Shown here in pieces: positions 14,201 through 25,594 of a DNA stretch of 64,000 nt. The position numbers and the translations under genes are program-made. The number at the start of each line of letters is the position of its first letter. Within the stretch, counting starts at the first letter, position 1. Origin of the DNA: Sistotremastrum niveocremeum HHB9708 (Eukaryota > Basidiomycota > Agaricomycetes > Sistotremastrales > Sistotremastraceae); contig KV419435.1 of the NCBI GenBank assembly GCA_001630475.1, positions 230,939 to 294,938 on the forward strand, given 5' to 3'. The notes below the pieces were generated by a model. That model was not told where the DNA came from and ran no database searches. It was given only the letters and a program-made list of their open reading frames with translations.

Positions 14201-16700
14201 ATCAACTCATGTTCCAAACATCATTAGAAGCAAGCCAGATCCGCTACATTGACTCTCCGCTACTCCGAGCAATCATATATGGAAGAGTCATTATCGTTGA
14301 CGAAGCTGATAAAGCTCCTGAGCACGTCGTTGCCGTGCTTCGCAGTCTTGGTGGTCATGGTGAGATGAGTCTTCCGGACGGCAGACGAGTCCGGCCGAAG
14401 AAGGAAAGAGAGAACGACATCACTGTGCACCCGAACTTCCGGATGATATTACTTGCGAATCGTCCCGGCTATCGTGAGTCCTTCACCATGTCTTTCTTAA
14501 TCTCTCTGACATTCCGCCGCAGCGTTCCTCGGAAATCACTTCCTTCAAGTGCTCGGAGATAATTTCAGTTGGTGGGTATCAATATTTGGAAACTTATATA
14601 TTTGTCCTCATATCAATCTAGTCATTCTGTTTCGAATCCTGATTTGGAATCCGAACGACGACTCTTAGCCCAGCTGGCACCGGAGCTCGACGAAGACACT
14701 CTGCGGCGGTTGGTTGGTGCTTTCCATGACCTGCGCACGGGATATGATGAAGGAAAATTATCTTACCCATATTCTCTTCGAGGTGCGCCGAACATGAGCT
14801 GGGTACGACCAACGACTCACGTTGAGACAGAATTGATTAATCTTGTCCGGCACATGCGAACTTATACTTCCGATACTCTCGATGCCACCCTGCGAAACGT
14901 CTTCGATTTCGACGTATACAAACCCGAAACGATCGACGTACTATCTGATATTCTCGAACATCATGGGTCCGTTCGGTTCCTCATTCTTTTGACAATGTAT
15001 GCTTACCTTCGGCGTATAGGCTGAAAGTTCAAAACGTTGGGTTGGACGCCGTCCGCGATCCGGCCGAAAAGAAGGTCATGGAAGTGAAGTTCGAGCCAAC
15101 GGGATCGACGGAGCTCGATGAACCGAAGAAGGGCATCGACGATCCTGAGAACAAGCCTCATACGGGCGGCAATACTTTCTCGGGTGGTACTGGTGGTAGA
15201 GATACTGCAGGCCAGGGCGGTCGCGGAGGTTTCATGAGGTTGTCCAAAGGGCATCCTATTAATCAGGTATGCATCTTCTGTTCTCTGACGATTTGTATGG
15301 TATTTGACGCCGGTGGCAGGTCTCGCAGAAGTTGAAAGATGACGTCCCGGAGGAAGTCAAGAAGAGAGCTCGCGAGATGGCACAAGCGGAACTTGCTCGG
15401 AAATTGCAAGAGCTCAGCATGTCGACCGGGGATGCCAAGGGGTACGGCAGACTTTTAAGCGCCGTTCAATCTCACATCGCGTCGCTTCACGATTTACTCG
15501 AAAGTACGATATCAAGAAACTTGCGCCGCATTAACACCTCGCTGATTCTTTGTTCCAGATCTTGCGGCGAAGGAGGAAGAGCGTGTCTGGGTTAAGAGGC
15601 AAACAGATGGAGAATTGGATGATTCGCGGTTGACTGACGGTCTGACTGGAGAGGCGACAGTCTATAAACGCCGGGCTATGGAGAAGCCGGAGCTTGGAAG
15701 ACCACAGATAAAGTGAGGGCAGCTCATGATATTTGTCTCAGGCACTGACAACCATTTCAGACCTAAGCGTATTAGATTCCTCTTCGATGTCTCTGGCTCT
15801 ATGTGCGTGTTTCGATCCGAATTCTTCAGCCCTGGCACTCGCTAACTGTGGCCTAGGTATCGCTTCCAGTACGATGGGCGACTACAGAGATCCCTTGAGA
15901 CGGGTGAGGCGGACAATATATCAATGCGACGGGGAGCTGACTTGTTATAGCTGTGATGTTGATGGAGACCTTCAGTAAATTGTCGAGGAAGGACAAATAT
16001 GTTTGGGATGTAAGTTCTCGGAATCCTCGAGACTGTTCATTCGTTAATATGGAACTGCTGCAGATGTATGGCCATGTCTGTCCTTTCCCCTATGGTTTTG
16101 TGCATGAACTGAATTTCGTCAAAGTCAGGAGATAGTCCTGAGATCGCATTAGTTGAGGCCGATAAGCCGCCCGACAATCCGGGAGACCGATGGAGAGTCG
16201 CAGAGAAGATGAATATGCTGAGCCAATATGCATTCTCTGGCGACTACACCGGTGCGTGATCTCTCCTGATCTGTCAACCTTGTTGAGCTGACGTTGTCAT
16301 AGTCGAAGCCATCGAGAAGGCCGTAACGGCAGTGTCAAAATTCGACGGCGGTAAGCAGTTTGCGTTCTGCTTTCAATAATACAGTACTGATCCTGTGCGA
16401 AGACGATTGGTTCGTGATCACGATCACGGACGCCAACTTTGCTCGCTACGACATCACCGCGGAGGACTTGCGCCATGTCATGGACCGTGATTTGAAAGTC
16501 AAGACTGCTTTGATCTGCATCGGGGAAGGTGCTGAGACTTCATGGTGAGCCTCTTTGCTTCCATTGATTGTAATGGATAGCTGTTGACTCGAAACAGGAT
16601 ACCTAAGAACTTCAATGGTCGTGGGTTCAGAGTGAACAATACAGGAGATATTCCCACTGTTCTCCGAAATATTCTCTCGACTATGATGGGGGAAAGATAG
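11264..16700 (+). CDS. VWA8: VWA8-type AAA+ ATPase with C-terminal von Willebrand A domain
   Basis: About 20 exons encode roughly 1,400 residues. The order is an N-terminal AAA-like module (YRLGQDVFLLGQPGPYARR, VYVDSPAVRAVKHGRILIIE), a second module (QILGYELETVHLYKEL) and a third with a true P-loop (LLGNQGVGKNKIID) and Walker B (VIIVDEADKAP). Then come a Gly-rich linker (HTGGNTFSGGTGGRDTAG) and a VWA domain with the metal-binding motif FDVSGSMYRF. This order is that of VWA8, a mitochondrial AAA+ ATPase in animals. Only the third module keeps a GK P-loop. The long central region between the third module and the Gly-rich linker in animal VWA8 is reduced to some tens of residues here. Three exons are only 12-21 nt long. 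I see no clear mitochondrial presequence at 11264, so a 5' exon may be missed. The stop TAG is at 16698-16700. Confidence 0.88.
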
Positions 16701-17248
16701 AACGTCGTGTGGACAGATAGAGATAGAAATATACGTAGAGATTCGCTTTCTGGCCATAATGAGCTTGTCGAAGAGCACTCGAATTTGAAATTGTGGGTCG
16801 CGAAGCCCTTGCGACTTGGTCGTCAATGGCTTTAGCGCCTTACGTCATCAGCCATTCTTGCCAAATTTCCACCGCAACTTGAAGTCTTTCGAAAGGCGCA
16901 GATGCTCTTGGTACTCGTCCATGCCACTTGGTCCTCCTACTTCTGGAAATCCCAGAGTTGTTATAATTTATGAAGATATAATGCTCGCAAGAGAAGAACG
17001 CGCATCAGAATGGACCCTCGCCCTGGGACGCTGAGGTCGTTATGACACCCGACGAGAACGACGCCAATAAAAGCAATATACGTGGGCTTCGAGCCTCAGG
17101 TCTCTTATTCATCGCTGTCGTTCGTGTGGTTTGGCCTTCGCCGTCGTTCTTTCCTCCTACTCTTTCGCTCTTTTCGTTATCTTTATTCTTTCGATTTTCT
17201 GCCTGTGGCCGGCCCATGTTTTCTTGAGTCAATTCTGTAATCATATCA
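16701..17248. other. Intergenic region / probable promoter of the membrane-protein gene
   Basis: No gene is supported. A small frame at 17042-17227 with a hydrophobic stretch precedes the chosen start at 17249 in another frame and does not join to it. It is more likely leader sequence. Confidence 0.35.
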
Positions 17249-19717
17249 ATGGACGCGTCGTCTTCGTACTCTGGAAGTTTTGATCTTTGTTTATCGGCCA
17301 CCCCCATTCTGCGATGTTATTCTTTGACCAAGGTTCAGATCGTCGGCGTGGCCATTCCAACACTTCTCGAGCTGGTATTTTCGGTCGCTCTTGCGTCTGG
17401 AAAATGGGGGAATAAAAGGTGAGTCTCTTGAAGACCTCTGACCCACAAACGTTGACGGAACCCTTAGGATTCATTGGCTTCTCGTCGCCGAAGGCTGGAC
17501 ATACCTAATTCTGACGATTTTGGCTCTCCTCCCCCATTTTGTCCAGTCTATAAACGACTCTCTGAAGACCTTCCGAGTGTTTGACATATTTATCGGTATG
17601 TCTGGCAGAACGAATTTCTTCGTCCTCAACTCAGATGTTTTCTTGCAGGCGCGTCATCTTCGATTCCATTGCTCCTGTACACTGTTTTCTTCCTTCTCTA
17701 TCTCCGGCAATACGTCTACTTCAAGATTCCATCGAGGCAACGAGGATTTCACAAAATCACTCTATTCCTCTTGATTCCGGCCATCTTTGCGATGAACATT
17801 CTCTCTTCATTCTTGGGTGTGGTATATACACCATCCTCCCCAGTCGTATCCATCGGTTTCGCGGACTTCCACGCCCTTCAATTCTGGACGTTTCTCACCA
17901 GTCTCGTCCTGGCTCTTTTCTCTTCGTATCAAGCCCTGTGCTTCTTCATATTCTTCTTCCAGCTTGTATGCTCGGTCGTTGAGAAACGGCGCTCAGCTTC
18001 TGATGGTCGGATCTCTGATGATCAGTCTAGGGGAACCGGCTGGTTCTCGGCAGGGTTGAAAATTGGGGTCGTAGAGACTCTCATAGCATTTGCGGGTGGT
18101 GGATTTGCTACCGTCCTCATTCGAAGGATCTTACGCATGCTGAGCCGAACCTTTATTATCTTGGGAACTATGAAGGGGTAAGCTATCCCTCTCACTTTTC
18201 CAACTCCAATGACTTATGCTTCACGCAGCATTAACGCTCTGGAGAACGTCGCTTACTCTCTTGAAAGAGGGCCAGTGAGGTCAGATAGCATTCGCGAGCG
18301 AATCGGCAATCCTATCTCGAACACTTTCGTCCAAATGAGCCCCAGCGCCAGTAGATTCTACCGTCTACGCGAACCCACAGCTCCCATGCCGCAGACCCCA
18401 CCCCGACGACAACGAGTCACGGTACAATACAGCGGCGGTAACGAACCGCCAACGCTGCAGATGCGCTTGTCGGATCTCGAACTGCCCAATCCTAGAGAAT
18501 TTGTTCGCAGCTTCCTCGAAAATCGTACTCGGAAAGGATCCATATCCGTACCGAAGCCACTCATGTTGGCAAAAGCTGCTCCTCACGTGTCATTCGCGAA
18601 TCCATTCGCGGATCCTGCTGTTCGATCTCTACCGCCCCCAATTCGCCCCGCACCGAGTCCTACACGATCACCCGTGTCGCCATTTGACCCGAACAATATG
18701 CTATTGAATCGGAGGCCGACATCAGATTCTCTGTCGATTGTGCGATCTTTGGCTTCGCAATTCCCAGGTCTACCTCCTCGAGTGACGCATCGTGACTCGC
18801 CGTCAAGCAAATTCGATTCGTCCTCGACGCCTGAGAAACAATATCCGATTACGTCATCGACGCCTCCGGCGGCTGCTTCGACAACTTTTGTGAGGACAGC
18901 TAGCGGGAAGAGGAAACCGGTCCCCGTTTTCATCGATGATGCGATCGTGGAACCATCTTCAGCACGCCTCACGCGGACCGCTCCTTCTGATCGTGACTAT
19001 GTCCCTCCGTCTCCCTCGTCGAGCTCAGGGACACCGTACGAAATGAACACACCGTCATTCGCCACCGACGAAGCTCGCGCGTCTATCGCAGAAACCGCGT
19101 CTGTGCGATCTATTCATTTCGGATCGCCCAGTTATACTTCTCTCAGTTTCTGGCAGACGGGACGACTAGCCGACCGCGCCATCAAACTGGAGCAGCAAAA
19201 GGCGCTGACGAATTCTCCTCCGAAGATTGTAGAAGTCCAGCCTGTTCCTCGAGCAGCGCGAAGAACTAGTACAACCTCGCGAAGACCTCGACCCGGGGTG
19301 GAATCATATAGTCGAGACAGCGACAGGATCGCTGTCTCGTGGATGGAAAGAAGTGATGCTCAGAGTCGCAGTTCTGATATGTTAGAGGCGGCATGGGTTT
19401 CCATGGGGTTGTCGTCTTTGGAACGACAAACGACGGGCAAGATTAAGAGGATGCCGAAGCTCCACGAGAGAATGCCGACTCAAAGCAGTATCCCTCTGGA
19501 CCGAGTTATTGAGGGTCAAGATGCTAGCATGCCGGTTTATCAGGCGACTTCTTTTGATCAGGAGGGCGTGCTACGTAATGCTATTCCGGAGGAAATGAGT
19601 ATATCGCCGAAGAGTGCTTATGCGCCTTCTACACATACGAGAGCCGACTCTGGAGTGTTGGGAGAAGATGATATACAAGACGTGAGGAGGAGTTTGTATG
19701 GCTCTGGGAGAGTATGA
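17249..19717 (+). CDS. Multi-pass membrane protein with long disordered cytosolic tail
   Basis: Four exons starting MDASSSYSGSFDLC encode about 770 residues. Introns lie near 17419-17468, 17597-17648 and 18179-18229. The N-terminal 310 residues hold six or seven hydrophobic helices, for example VQIVGVAIPTLLELVFSVAL, WTYLILTILALLPHFV, PLLLYTVFFLLYL, FLLIPAIFAMNILSSFLGVV, TFLTSLVLALFSSYQALCFF and IGVVETLIAFAGGGFATVLI. The remaining 460 residues are Ser/Pro/Arg-rich and of low complexity, with SP and SS clusters suitable for phosphorylation. The topology, about seven helices then a long tail, resembles a receptor, but no family motif is visible and I do not assign one. It is read in the same direction as VWA8, 548 bp downstream. 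Confidence 0.72.
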
Positions 19718-20150
19718 TGATGGTCTTGTTTCGGTCGCTCGTTGAAGCACATTTGCCCATATCTTGTTCCGAGATAGCACGAGATGCTTCACGGGGAAAC
19801 GCCTTGTAATCAATTTTGGATATTCTGTTATTGTTGCCTCATATGGCATTCGGAATGTCAAGGATATATATGGATGTGCTCGCAATGAAGATAGATTCTG
19901 AAAATTGAATGTTAAAATCTGAAGTGTCATCGACGTGGTAGCAAATATAATGACCCCCGGGATATTGCGACAACCTTTGGGGGTGAAGAGATTGCGACTC
20001 CGAGTGATGACTCTGAGAGGAGACTGTCCTTCAAAACGTCATCTGAGTCTAGAACGCTATAGAAGATCCGTACATAAAACAATAAAATAAAAACGGGCAA
20101 AGGTATATCCGACTGACCCGAATGGACAAGGTTATAACTGATCCTCTTTT
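19718..20150. other. Intergenic region
   Basis: 3' flank of the membrane-protein gene. No supported feature is visible. Confidence 0.35.
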
Positions 20151-20732
20151 TCAAACTCCAGCACCTCTCCCGAGTGCTCTTTGTCCATTCCGGCGTGCTC
20201 TATATTCACTTACAGTCGGTCCTACAACTTCTCCTATCATGGTGATAGCTTGAGCTGAGCTCATTCGGGGATCTAATTTCGAAATTTGAATGCCACGAAA
20301 TATATTGCCTGAGGGGGTTTCAGCGAAGACCAAATACGACGAACCTTGGATATCAAGAATTAATCCGGATTCAGGAGGCCTTTTTTTCTCGGGTGAAAAG
20401 TCCCCCCAATTGACGCCATACCTTTTGCTGCACCACACAACTCTCTCTCCATGCACAACTCGTCTGCCTCGTCTCAACAGCAGGTCCTTGGTACCAGGAC
20501 CCGACATGAGATATTCTAGGGTTTTGCTTCTGGTGGAGCAACTCAGCGGATTATTCTTGATTGTTCTTGGAGTCAGTGGGGAATTTGCAATAAATGGCGT
20601 TTTAGCTTTGACTGCCGGCGTCATGCCCAGCTGTTTGGGCCACTGTTCAAGGAAAGGTTTCACGAACGCAAAAAAATTACTCTGGGTGTATGACTTCCAT
20701 GTGAGCCTTTTTAATGCCATAATCAGTAACAT
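20151..20732 (-). CDS. Hypothetical protein, 193 codons
   Basis: A single open frame starting MLLIMALKRLTWKSYTQ, with a second Met at residue 5. It is basic (segments LLLRRGRRVVHGERV and EYRARRNGQRALGRG) and has a central beta-rich stretch GLILDIQGSSYLVFAETPSG. No family was recognised. A 156-codon frame overlaps on the other strand, so coding status rests only on frame length and amino-acid texture. It could be a fragment of a larger decayed gene. Confidence 0.35.
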   Translation of the reverse strand: MLLIMALKRLTWKSYTQSNFFAFVKPFLEQWPKQLGMTPAVKAKTPFIANSPLTPRTIKNNPLSCSTRSKTLEYLMSGPGTKDLLLRRGRRVVHGERVVWCSKRYGVNWGDFSPEKKRPPESGLILDIQGSSYLVFAETPSGNIFRGIQISKLDPRMSSAQAITMIGEVVGPTVSEYRARRNGQRALGRGAGV

Positions 20733-21442
20733 ACTGAACTTAACGAATAAATGTCTCTGAGCAAGCCAAGTTGATTTGAGAGCCGTTCCTAATCTATAAC
20801 TTGGTTAAAATGGTCTGGAACCTTAGCCCGGACCTTGAGGAAAGGGTGTGTGATGTCTTATGGATTTCTCCCAGCTGTATTTGCAGGCTGATGTTGCTAA
20901 ATCCAAGTCTCCTGTCCGGGTTTGAAAATAGGTTATATACGGGCGAATCGCGAGCATTTTGCCCTAGGTTGATGACCTACCTCCAGATTATTTCCATGAG
21001 CAGGACGGACTAGTAGGTCATCCCAGACCGCTGCTGAGATCCCCAGAACGTTACCCAAGCTGATCGCCCTGGTGTTGGACAAAGGTGTTCAGAAGCCTGT
21101 TTGTCAACTATAATTCTGGCCCAAGTTCTGGATACTGATCTGAAAGTGATAGGTTCTTGCGAAGATCACCATGGACTCGGATGACAGTCATTGAGTAGAA
21201 GGGCTAGCCCACTGTCAATGAGTATGATCTCGACCATCTCGTAACAATCGAAGAAACAATCCTCGAATATCGGAGCTCCTTGCCTCTTTGGATTCAATCA
21301 GTCTCCGCGGCTCCGTTCCAGGCCCACCCTCCAAACATGAACCACACGGTCCAATCCGGCTCTGGATACTAAGAAATAGAGAGGACATGCAGCGAGTCGT
21401 CACCGCCCCAAGATTTCTCTCGATCACTTTGGCTCCACCCCC
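20733..21442. other. Intergenic region
   Basis: No gene is supported. It probably includes the promoter of the Zn2Cys6 gene at 21443. Confidence 0.35.
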
Positions 21443-22395
21443 ATGTCAACCAAACACTCCTCCAGCTCGGTAGATGGCGATCGCGGACGTCGTGGTGATT
21501 CGCCCAGCTCCTCTAATCAATCACAGAAGTCGCGCATACCGAAAAGTAAAGTTAACGCGCCTTGGTGCCCTGCATATTTTTTTCAAATCAACCCTAGGCT
21601 GCGACAGCTGCAGGAAATCACACGTGCGATGTGTCATGATCGCAAAGATGACTCCACCCAACTGCAGGCGTTGTAATGGCATGGGCACCAGTACGAGTTT
21701 GCTTGCATTCTAGACCGTCAGATTTCTCAAATCCTAGTCAATCTAGCCTGCGTCTTTTCAGGTCAGATTAAGCTATTTTCCCAAGGAGGTCATTAGTGAA
21801 CCCTTTCCTTTTCAGTAATCACTCCGGCACGAGGCGCAACGCGAAGGCAATTGTTTCTTCCATATTGCATATCCGACGCCTAATTTTATCGTCTATATTG
21901 AAAGGGAAATAGAATCTATGGAAACTCGTTTACAAGAGGCAGAAGCAGTTTTGGGAATGATCCAGGCATTTCCAGACCATCGAGTCCAGTCACTTCTCGG
22001 TGACATGGCCCAAGATCCTAGAACTCGAAAGGTCTTCGACCATGTCCATCAAAGCCAATTCGGTCCAGGAGTCAAATTCAAGCCTCTAGACTCGGCTCCA
22101 GGCCCTTCAAGACTCTCAGAACCCTTACCCGTGTCGTCGACTACACGTCCTGTGGACAAGGCAGGTAAGCCAAAAAATGACATGTCACCACGATGACCGT
22201 GAAACAATGAACCGTTTTAACGCTATTTCAGGGCCATCCGCCACTGGAACCACCGGGACAAGCTCACAGGCATATTCTCAAGATGACCTCGTTTCTCGCC
22301 TTTCTCCTCTCAGCCTCGCGGCGCCTGCTGAAGACGATCAGGAGAAAGAGAATTCCAATGATGACGCATCTACCGATGCTGATGACGAGGAATAG
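21443..22395 (+). CDS. Short Zn(II)2Cys6-type transcription factor-like protein
   Basis: Exon 1 (21443-21545) encodes a Ser/Arg-rich leader ending SRIPK. A 52-nt intron (21546-21597) joins it in frame to SCDSCRKSHVRC...NCRRCNGMG, giving Cys-x2-Cys-x6-Cys-x10-Cys-x2-Cys. A sixth Cys is probably supplied by NCFFH at about 21852, but the middle intron was not resolved. Next come YIEREIESMETRLQEAEAVL, the coiled-coil dimerisation helix that usually follows this DNA-binding cluster, and an acidic C-terminus ending DDASTDADDEE. Proteins of this class bind CGG-containing sites as dimers. The product is only about 260 residues and lacks the large middle homology region, so it is a small or truncated member. 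Another intron lies near 22165-22230. Confidence 0.68.
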
Positions 22396-22966
22396 ATTGT
22401 ATGTCCCGTGCAAAGTGATCGTCGTACATGATATCCCGTATGTTGTTGCAATTGCCCGAGATGCCCCTGATGCCCTTCATGTTTGTTGAATCCATTTATG
22501 ACGAGCGCATTCAGATATTCAGGAATGTATATGATGCAGAGTTTTGAATTTGAAATTCTTGATTTTACGACCGATGAACCAGGAACCACTGGCATATTTT
22601 GTTGACCTAGAGGACTCTGGCCCTACTTTCCGTTTCGGTGTTTTGTGTGTTGATGAGCTGCTTCGTCCGTTGTTGCAAAGCGGGATCTCAGTTGGGATGA
22701 TACCTGGAGACTCAAAATATGAGTGCAAAGTCAGTTGCCAAGGGAGAATGCTTTTCAATTTGCGTCTCCGCGTTCAGCTTTGAACTCCAATGACGTCAAG
22801 GGCGCTCAATTTCGGCTTGCCTCGGCCCGGCTACTCGGTTCATCATTCGGCCTTCTTTCTGCCGCCCGGCCTGAGACCAGACTCTTGGGTGAACCATAGC
22901 GTTGGGAGGCTCCCAGGATGCATTCTCAGTAACAATCGTCTTCATCACCAGTGCTCAAGCCTAGTC
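22396..22966. other. Intergenic region
   Basis: This lies between the Zn2Cys6 gene and arrestin-like copy 2. A frame on the + strand runs into the latter from 22790 and could add N-terminal residues, but the paralogue argues for the later start. Confidence 0.35.
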
Positions 22967-24390
22967 ATGATTGCTGCCATCTCTAATATAAGAACAGGAT
23001 CGAATGCGAGTCAAGACGGTATATCTCTAGATTTCGTCCCATCCCTTCAACATCCTGGTTCTGTCGTTTCTGGAACGGTCAATATCGATACGGAGATTGC
23101 TCAAAGCAAAGGCGTAACAGAAGTGATGGCAAAGCTTGCAGGAGAGGTTCGTACGTGAGTTTTCATGTCCTGTCCCAGACCATCATTGAGTGATAAACGT
23201 CGTAGAACAATCACTGTTCGAACAGCAGGTCCCGCAGCCGCAGTGAACGTCTTCCATCATGAAGGTCACATTATTTTCAACCTGGAAAACGTTCTCTGGA
23301 ATCTCGAAGGATTCGGCTCCTCAGCCTCTAGTAATAACGGCCTTTTATCGATTCCTTTCGAATTCACCATACCGAACGACGAAAATCTGCCGCCTTCCTT
23401 CAAGCAACAGATCGATGACATGTCTGCTGCTATCCAGTACTATGTCATGATACTAGGAAAAAAGGAGGCGTGGTACAAGAGCAACGTCCGGATTGTCAAG
23501 CCTTTCATGTTCTTGCCATTCGATCAAAGCTCTCCTCCATCCGCTTTGAGTTCGGCAGGGCGAATCTGGAAAAAAGAGATCGCGATTAAACGAGGGGTTC
23601 TTTTCGGAGCCGCTGGCAAAGTTGAAGCAGAGGTAAGTCATTCCCCAACCTAGCGCGTCAGCCAATGAAATTCAGGCATCTTCACAGGTCGTACTGCCAG
23701 ATGTCCCCTCTCTTCCCCTCTTCCATCCCATCCCAATCTACATCCGGATAAAATGTTACTCCAAACCTCTCCCACACACTGAATCTTCCGATCCCTCTTC
23801 GTTCAAATTTCCACTCCCTCCCACGGCCACCACAGGCCTGGATCTCAAGCTCTGTTCTCACATCCGAATCAGTGCCAAAGGTCACGTCCGAGAACGACCA
23901 TTAGATTACGCATCTGTGGCAGGGTTGGGAAAGCCCGAGAAAAAGACTCAGGCAGGTGGATGGGGACAAGATGTTCAAGTAGACGTTGGACAGCCGACAT
24001 GGGTTATGGAAGGCGAATCGAAGAAGATGGGACGCTGGTTCCAGGAATCGACCTTTCAAGCCCCTATGACGCTGAGATGTCCGCCCAGCTTTGATAGACG
24101 GACTGTCAGACTTGAAGTGAGCTCTTCACGACGTCTTTGTCTACCTCTCTGACGTATCATTGCCAGTATACTTTCGAGCTGACAGTACCGTTCCCCGGTC
24201 TTGGAAACAATTTGACATTATCAGTGGGACCCGTTCCTGTCAGCTCAGGAATATATCGGGATCAAATCGAACGCGCAGCTGGAGAGCTGCTTGACATCCC
24301 TCCGTGAGTTAATCGTTGTCATCGACCCGTAAAAGATTTTCATCATGATACAGAACGTATTGGGAAGTTGCGGAGTTGAAAGAAAAATAA
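22967..24390 (+). CDS. Arrestin-like (arrestin N-terminal domain) protein, copy 2
   Basis: The multi-exon gene starts MIAAISNIRTGSNASQDGIS and ends TAA at 24388-24390 after TYWEVAELKEK. It aligns with the gene at 9534-10932 in every exon: ISLDFVPSLQHPGSVVSG, PFEFTIPNDENLPPSF, EAWYKSNVRIVKPFMFLPFD, VLPDVPSLPLFHPIPIYI, KCYSKPLP, WVMEGESKKMGRW, TVPFPGLGNN and SSGIYRD. Intron positions are shared, including the last one, which splits the codon before YWEV. The strand pattern and the GSV/GTV turns match the arrestin-like fold. No PPxY ubiquitin-ligase-binding motif was seen. The N-terminus is longer than in copy 1 by about 14 residues, so the exact start is uncertain (22967, or 22790 in the same frame). 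Confidence 0.75.
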
Positions 24391-25594
24391 AGGGATAACT
24401 TATCAAATCATTTCCTTCGCGATTCTCCTTCTACGTGGCCCTAGCTTCATTGCGAGGAACTTCTTCTGGCGCCGGCTCTACCATCGGAGGGGCCTCTGGC
24501 TTTCAGCATCCAACAAGTTACGCAATGATGTCACCGCGAATCTTCGCACGATTCTCTCGCCCGACGACGAACACTCAGTACTCAGGTCCCAGGTCCTTCA
24601 TCGTTTAGCGACGAACGAACAACCTTCATTTCTTCTTCGCCCACATGTGTTCCATAAGCAACGCTCTCGCTGCAACTCGACTTTGAACCATGATGTGCTT
24701 GATAGCACGAGGCACGAGTCCATTGGCTCCACGTGACACCATCGCCCTCAACGTCGTTCCAGGCTCCATCCTCCTCCTTTACGACATACTCGGTTGAAGA
24801 CGCAGCCGTCATGGGAAATTTTTCCAGTCTGTCAATAGGCTGCAAGAATAATCCAGGCTAGACAGAACTGACGGTGACCGACTTGGAGGGACGCAGGCGT
24901 ACTCCATCAAGAATAGACACTCATCGCATCCGCAGACTATTCGGTGTTGTCGGCGTACATGTTTTTTCCAAAGTTCTCAATTAACGAGTTCAGTGCTGAG
25001 AAGGATCACATGCGGCGACTCTGACAGAATCAAAGTACTTGGGATCTCATTCATGTTCTATTCATTACGACAGACCCGCAAGCTCTTATAAATAGATATT
25101 GAAGATGTGTCATGAAAGAACTCGTGTCATTCCATGTACATGTAATATTAATAAACTCCTGCAATGTATATCAGTCTTTTCAAATCCTGGTGAAGACTTT
25201 GTGATAGGATATTTTCTTCGGCCGAGCTTCGCGGCTGGGTGACTCATAGTCGTTGCACCGTTGTGCATTGATTCAGCTATTTTGGTCGGCAAAGCGGTGG
25301 CAAAGGCTGTGCTGGCGTGACCCCACGCGACGATCGATGGTCACACTGTCACGCTGACCCAGAGTCCGCCCAGTGCGCAAGCTGGTGCCTGGGCCCTGTC
25401 CTGGGCAGAGCCTGGCAGTGCACCCATTTAAGAGTCGTTCTCCTCTGTCGTTGCGTGCTCAGCATCCTCAGAAAGCCCCCGTTGTCCTTATAATCGACCC
25501 GTAAGTCTTTCACAAAGAGTTCAAGGCATCTTCAGTTTCTGATCCCCCCCGCAGACTCCAGTGACTCAGGTCTCGTGCCAGCTCTACGATTACG
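24391..25594. other. Intergenic region
   Basis: It holds one short ORF candidate (24626-24769, minus strand), a GC-rich stretch near 25300-25430 and the probable promoter of the 7-TM receptor gene. No repeats were recognised. Confidence 0.35.
24626..24769 (-). CDS. Candidate small basic protein, 47 residues
   Basis: The frame runs MEPGTTLRAMVSRGANG... and ends LMEHMWAKKK before a TGA. It is strongly basic and amphipathic, with Arg/Lys at regular spacing and an Ala/Leu-rich C-terminal helix. The texture is more protein-like than the overlapping frame on the same strand. It could be a small mitochondrial or ribosomal-type protein or an exon of a larger gene. No family was recognised, and a stop codon immediately precedes the Met. 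Confidence 0.25.
   Translation of the reverse strand: MEPGTTLRAMVSRGANGLVPRAIKHIMVQSRVAARALLMEHMWAKKK

Noticed and set aside
17042-17227. Frame with a hydrophobic stretch before the membrane-protein gene
   Set aside because: It ends before the chosen start and no intron joins it in frame; likely leader sequence.
20290-20760. 156-codon + strand frame opposite the hypothetical gene at 20151-20732
   Set aside because: The minus frame is longer and more protein-like; neither is certain, so only one was listed.
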